NCBI GenBank assembly: GCA_022842325.1
Contig: JALHPU010000001.1
Span: 208,934 to 272,933 of the forward strand
Direction of reading: 5' to 3'
Origin: Sulfuritalea sp.
GTDB taxonomy: Bacteria > Pseudomonadota > Gammaproteobacteria > Burkholderiales > Rhodocyclaceae
DNA: 64,000 bases
Part shown: piece by piece, positions 60,629 through 64,000 of the stretch
How the letters are laid out: each line of letters opens with the position of its first letter
How positions within the stretch are numbered: the first letter of the stretch is position 1
Notes under the pieces: generated by a model
The model's database searches: none
The model's input: the letters and a program-made list of their open reading frames with translations, nothing else
What the model was told of the DNA's origin: nothing
Translations under genes and position numbers: made by a program

Positions 60629-62289
60629 GCTGTCGCTCCCGCCGTCATGACGCAGTTGCGGCCGCTATCCTTGGCCCGATACAGGGCCGCATCGGCGGCC
60701 TCGATCAGTTCTTCCGAACCCGCAACCTGGATCGCAGGATAGCCGGCAACGCCCAGGCTGACATGCACATTCAGCCCTTCGATCACGGTCTGCGCCACCT
60801 TGAGGCGCAGGCTTTCGGCCAGCTTCGCCGCCTCCTCGGCGGACATGCCCGGCAGGATCGCCACAAACTCCTCGCCGCCGTAACGGCAGGGATAATCGAA
60901 GGGACGCACCAGTTCGCGCAGACAGCGCGCCACCATCTGCAAAACGCGGTCGCCAAGATCATGGCCATGGGTGTCGTTGAAGCGCTTGAAATGATCGATG
61001 TCGAACATGATCACGGCGAGCGGGCTGCGGCCGCGCACGGCGCGGTTGTACTCGGTATGCAGGGTGGCATCGAGGAAGCGGCGGTTGTAAAGACCGGTCA
61101 GCGCATCGGTGGTCGCCAGGCGGCGCAACTCGTCCTGCAGGCGCCGCGCTTCGGTCACATCGCGCACCAAGGCCACGGAGCCGACGACCTGACCGGCCCC
61201 GGTACGGATCACCGCGGCATGGATCTCCAGGCTGCGCTGGCGGTACTCGAGATCCTGCGGCGTGCCCAGCCGCAGGCACTCCTCGATGAAGCCGCGATCC
61301 TCGACGATCTCGAAAAAGCCGCCGGCGACGATCTCTTCCATGCTCCTGCCGAGTAATTCAACAGCGGCAGGATTCACCAGCACCACCTTGCCGGCCACGT
61401 CGGTAACGATCATGCCTTCGGTCGCCGTTTCGATCACCGTGGTCAGCTTGTCCTGTTCGCGTCGCAGATTCCGGTCGGTCTTCTGCAGTTCCGTGACCAT
61501 CAGGTTGAAGCTCGCGCCCATGCGTCCGATCTCGTCGCTGCCGCGCTCGGCGACCTTGTACTCGAGGTCGCCGCCGGAAATCCGGGCCATGGCGTAGGTG
61601 ACCTTCTCGATTGGCCGCACCACGATGCGACCGAGCATGTAACCCGTCGCCAGCACGGTAACGAGCAGCGCCAGGCCCATGACGGCAATCGACTCCTGGC
61701 GCGCCTTCAGGGTATCGCGTTCCACCGCCGTCAGCGAAGTTGCCAGGCGCAGCACGCCGCGCACCGGTTTGGCCTTGCCATGGCACTTGTAACAGGATGA
61801 CTGGTTCTTCAGTGGGGTCAGCAGGACCAGTTGCCGGTTGCCCGCGGCATCCTCGCCGTAAATCATGACCGGCTCGGTCGTGTCGACGGCACGCCGCAAA
61901 TCGGGATCGTCGGGCTTCATGACCTGGGTGACGTGCTCGTCGTCACGGCGGAAGAATTCCTCTTCGCCGCGCCGCAGATTCACGGCGTCGATGGTCTGGT
62001 TGTCGCGAAAGGCCTCGACGCCATCGATGCGCAGGATGCGAAACTCGATGATCTCGGGGACTTTCTTGATGCGATCGGCGAACGCCTGCGCGATGTCCGC
62101 CGAACCGGCCAGCATTACGCTGTGCAAACCGGCGCTGACCGTGTCGTTGAGCTTGCGTACGGAAAACTCGTTCTGCTTCAGCAGCGTCTGTTCCTGGTGC
62201 CAGCTGAAGAAGCCAACGGTCGCGATCAGCCCCAATGTCGTGGCGAGCGCCACAACCAGAAGAATCCGGTACCTGATTCGGTCAAGCAA
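60625..62289 (-). CDS. Membrane diguanylate cyclase with periplasmic heme c domain (2)
   Basis: A 554-residue paralog of its neighbour with the same order: TM1 about 8-28; periplasmic part with CYKCH (166-170) just before TM2 (about 200-222); HAMP; PAS about 282-385; GGDEF about 390-548. Active site GGEEF (471-475) and I-site RPFD (462-465) are intact. The periplasmic halves of the two proteins have diverged more than the GGDEF halves, so they may sense different signals. It is the first gene of the pair; the second starts within its stop codon. Confidence 0.9.
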   Translation of the reverse strand: MLDRIRYRILLVVALATTLGLIATVGFFSWHQEQTLLKQNEFSVRKLNDTVSAGLHSVMLAGSADIAQAFADRIKKVPEIIEFRILRIDGVEAFRDNQTIDAVNLRRGEEEFFRRDDEHVTQVMKPDDPDLRRAVDTTEPVMIYGEDAAGNRQLVLLTPLKNQSSCYKCHGKAKPVRGVLRLATSLTAVERDTLKARQESIAVMGLALLVTVLATGYMLGRIVVRPIEKVTYAMARISGGDLEYKVAERGSDEIGRMGASFNLMVTELQKTDRNLRREQDKLTTVIETATEGMIVTDVAGKVVLVNPAAVELLGRSMEEIVAGGFFEIVEDRGFIEECLRLGTPQDLEYRQRSLEIHAAVIRTGAGQVVGSVALVRDVTEARRLQDELRRLATTDALTGLYNRRFLDATLHTEYNRAVRGRSPLAVIMFDIDHFKRFNDTHGHDLGDRVLQMVARCLRELVRPFDYPCRYGGEEFVAILPGMSAEEAAKLAESLRLKVAQTVIEGLNVHVSLGVAGYPAIQVAGSEELIEAADAALYRAKDSGRNCVMTAGATA

Positions 62290-62382
62290 CGGATGCCCCT
62301 TTCCACCGACGCCGCGACAGTAGTACCAAAGGAATATTCACCGGGGCGAGGCTAACCGATCCGCCGAACGCCCGCAAGCCTT

Positions 62383-62399
62383 GGCAGACGGCGTCTGCC
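62383..62399. repeat. Hairpin in the cyclase-trxC intergenic region
   Basis: GGCAGAC-GGC-GTCTGCC is a perfect 7-bp stem in the 221-bp divergent gap. No T-run follows. Its role is unknown. Confidence 0.45.
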
Positions 62400-62455
62400 G
62401 GCGTGAACGCCAGATGCGAATTCGCGCCGCGACGTTCGCCGTGCCGAGCCTTGGC

Positions 62456-62483
62456 TTGAATTTGCGGTGGCGGACCTTACATA
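62456..62483 (+). promoter_or_regulatory. Candidate promoter of trxC
   Basis: TTGAAT and TACATA are 16 bp apart, 28 bp before the trxC ATG. The -35 overlaps a CTTGAA, so sigma-32 use is also conceivable, but no CCCCAT-type -10 follows. Confidence 0.35.
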
Positions 62484-62510
62484 AGAATGTACTGATATAT
62501 GGAGAACCCC

Positions 62511-62945
62511 ATGCCCGCACCAATGATCATCGTTTGTCCCCACTGCCACGCCGCCAACCGGATTCCCGCCGATCGCCTCGCCGACGGCGGCAGCTGCGGC
62601 AAGTGCAAGGCACCGCTGTTCGCCGGCGAGCCGCTGGAGCTCGGAGCGGCCAATTTCGATACCCACGCCGGGCGCTCGGACATTCCCTTGCTGGTCGATT
62701 TCTGGGCACCCTGGTGCGGCCCCTGCCGCAGCATGGCGCCGGCCTTCGCCCAGGCGGCGAAACAGCTCGAGCCGGAGTTCCGTCTGGCCAAGGTGAACAC
62801 CGAAGAAGAGCAACAGCTCGCGGCGCGCTTCGGCATTCGATCCATACCGACCCTGGCCCTGTTCCGCAATGGCCGGGAAGTTGCGCGCCAGGCCGGGGCG
62901 ATGGACGCCAACAGCCTGATCCGCTGGGTACGCAGTCAGGCGTGA
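62511..62945 (+). CDS. trxC: Thioredoxin 2
   Basis: A 144-residue thioredoxin with an N-terminal zinc finger (CPHC and CGKC) and active site WAPWCGPCRSM. It reduces disulfides and is typically oxidative-stress linked in proteobacteria. The start at 62511 is set by GGAG seven bases upstream; an in-frame ATG at 62499 is too early for that site. It lies upstream of grpE but has a separate promoter region. Confidence 0.94.
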   Translation: MPAPMIIVCPHCHAANRIPADRLADGGSCGKCKAPLFAGEPLELGAANFDTHAGRSDIPLLVDFWAPWCGPCRSMAPAFAQAAKQLEPEFRLAKVNTEEEQQLAARFGIRSIPTLALFRNGREVARQAGAMDANSLIRWVRSQA

Positions 62946-62978
62946 ATCCCGTCGCCCAAATAATTGTGCAGCCCGGGC

Positions 62979-63006
62979 CTTGAAGCCTGCTGATTCACCC
63001 TCATCT
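62979..63006 (+). promoter_or_regulatory. Sigma-32-type promoter of grpE
   Basis: CTTGAA (62979-62984) followed after 13 bp by CCCTCATCT, close to the heat-shock consensus CTTGAA-N13-CCCCATnT. It is 29 bp before the grpE ATG. Confidence 0.6.
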
Positions 63007-63034
63007 GCGTCGGGTTTCTTCAGGAGCCCGACCC

Positions 63035-63658
63035 ATGCAGGAAAAATCCAGCACCTCCAGCCAAGACCCCGCAAGCTTGCAGGACGCCGCCGTGCCGCCA
63101 GCGCCGTCCGCAAGGGATACCGCCTCCGGTTCCGCCGGAGGCATAACTCCTGATCCGGCACCCGAAGTCACGGTGATGCCCAGCCTCGAAGACCTGCTCA
63201 AGGCCGCCGAACTCAAGGCCGCCGAGCATCACGACGCCTGGCTGCGCGCCAAGGCCGAAGGCGAAAACATTCGCCGCCGCGCCCAGGAGGATATCGGCAA
63301 GGCCGGCAAGTTCGCGGTCGAGAGGTTCTCCGGCGAGCTGCTGGCCGTCAAGGACAGCCTCGAAGCCGCCCTGGCCAGCGACAACCAGAGTGCCGAACAC
63401 CTCAAGGAAGGTGTCGAACTGACCCTGCGCCAGCTGGTTGCGGCCTTCGAGAAATCCGGCCTGGCCGAAATCAGCCCGCTTGGCCAGAAGTTCGATCCGA
63501 ACTTTCACCAGGCCATCGGCCAGATCGAAGCCCCGGACGACAGCACCGAAGCCAACACCGTGCTCAGCGTGCTGCAGAAGGGCTATGCCCTGCACGGCCG
63601 CGTGATCCGCCCGGCGCTGGTGATGGTTTCGAAAGCAAAAGCAGCACCAGCGGCTTGA
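63035..63658 (+). CDS. grpE: Nucleotide exchange factor GrpE
   Basis: A 207-residue dimeric co-chaperone that releases ADP from DnaK. The N-terminal 50 residues are disordered. The long helix is [30 protein letters not shown]. The beta-domain [17 protein letters not shown] and [18 protein letters not shown] match the family. A partial match to the dispersed repeat lies at about 63088-63110 in the disordered part. AGGAG precedes the ATG. Confidence 0.96.
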   Translation: MQEKSSTSSQDPASLQDAAVPPAPSARDTASGSAGGITPDPAPEVTVMPSLEDLLKAAELKAAEHHDAWLRAKAEGENIRRRAQEDIGKAGKFAVERFSGELLAVKDSLEAALASDNQSAEHLKEGVELTLRQLVAAFEKSGLAEISPLGQKFDPNFHQAIGQIEAPDDSTEANTVLSVLQKGYALHGRVIRPALVMVSKAKAAPAA

Positions 63659-63681
63659 AGCCACCCGCAATACCCCCATAT
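63654..63681 (+). promoter_or_regulatory. Sigma-32-type promoter of dnaK
   Basis: CTTGAA at 63654 and CCCCATAT at 63674, 14 bp apart, match the heat-shock consensus almost perfectly. The -35 overlaps the grpE stop codon. It gives dnaK its own heat-shock start inside the grpE-dnaK unit. Confidence 0.75.
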
Positions 63682-63690
63682 CAGGCATAG

Positions 63691-64000
<310 letters not shown>

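Overview
This is a GC-rich chromosomal segment with tightly packed, mostly housekeeping genes. The gene order (tpiA-secG-tRNA-Leu-nuoABCDEFGHIJKLMN; carA/carB-dapB-bamE-fur; hrcA/nadK/recN near trxC-grpE-dnaK; folP-glmM-ftsH-rlmE-yhbY) points to a betaproteobacterium. Fumarate reductase, heme-rich periplasmic proteins and the repeat content suggest a respiratory Rhodocyclales/Sterolibacteriaceae-like organism; that placement is inference. I see no prophage, CRISPR array or intact insertion sequence.

Layout. 1-1750: the 5' part of a GAF-domain sensor gene, a Nudix hydrolase, and an unrecognised 151-residue protein followed by a decayed copy of its own 3' end. 1789-16309 (minus strand): the complete 14-gene complex I operon. 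16420-17726: tRNA-Leu(GAG), secG, tpiA. 17928-22666: frdABCD (quinol:fumarate reductase), then a UbiE-like methyltransferase and an unknown gene. 22750-25215: three overlapping genes for exported proteins (amidohydrolase, Met/His-rich YtkA/FixH-like protein, diheme MauG/CcpA-type enzyme).

25418-38434 reads as a phosphate-starvation region. pstSCAB carries a 273-bp MITE-like element exactly at the pstC/pstA junction. Divergent from pstS lie an OlsA-like acyltransferase, OlsB, two GT4 glycosyltransferases, DgkA and a PlcP-type metallophosphoesterase. A CYTH-CHAD protein, a porin and SixA follow. I find Pho-box-like half-sites in 11-bp register before pstS, the acyltransferase, olsB, the porin and sixA. 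Together these could strip phosphate from phospholipids, rebuild the membrane with ornithine lipids and glycolipids, and raise phosphate uptake.

38444-57442 is core metabolism and information processing: glmM, folP, ftsH, rlmE, yhbY, greA, carB, a LysE-type exporter lying between carB and carA, carA, dapB, bamE, fur, a TMEM165/UPF0016 transporter, recN, nadK, hrcA and hemH. 57529-62289 holds a cupredoxin-like protein and an EB_dh-type heme protein facing two tandem diguanylate cyclases, each with a periplasmic CxxCH heme c motif. The window ends with trxC, grpE and the start of dnaK, with sigma-32-type promoters.

A dispersed 26-bp repeat (core GAGTCGGCGCTGGCG) occurs at least seven times, several of them inside coding sequences.
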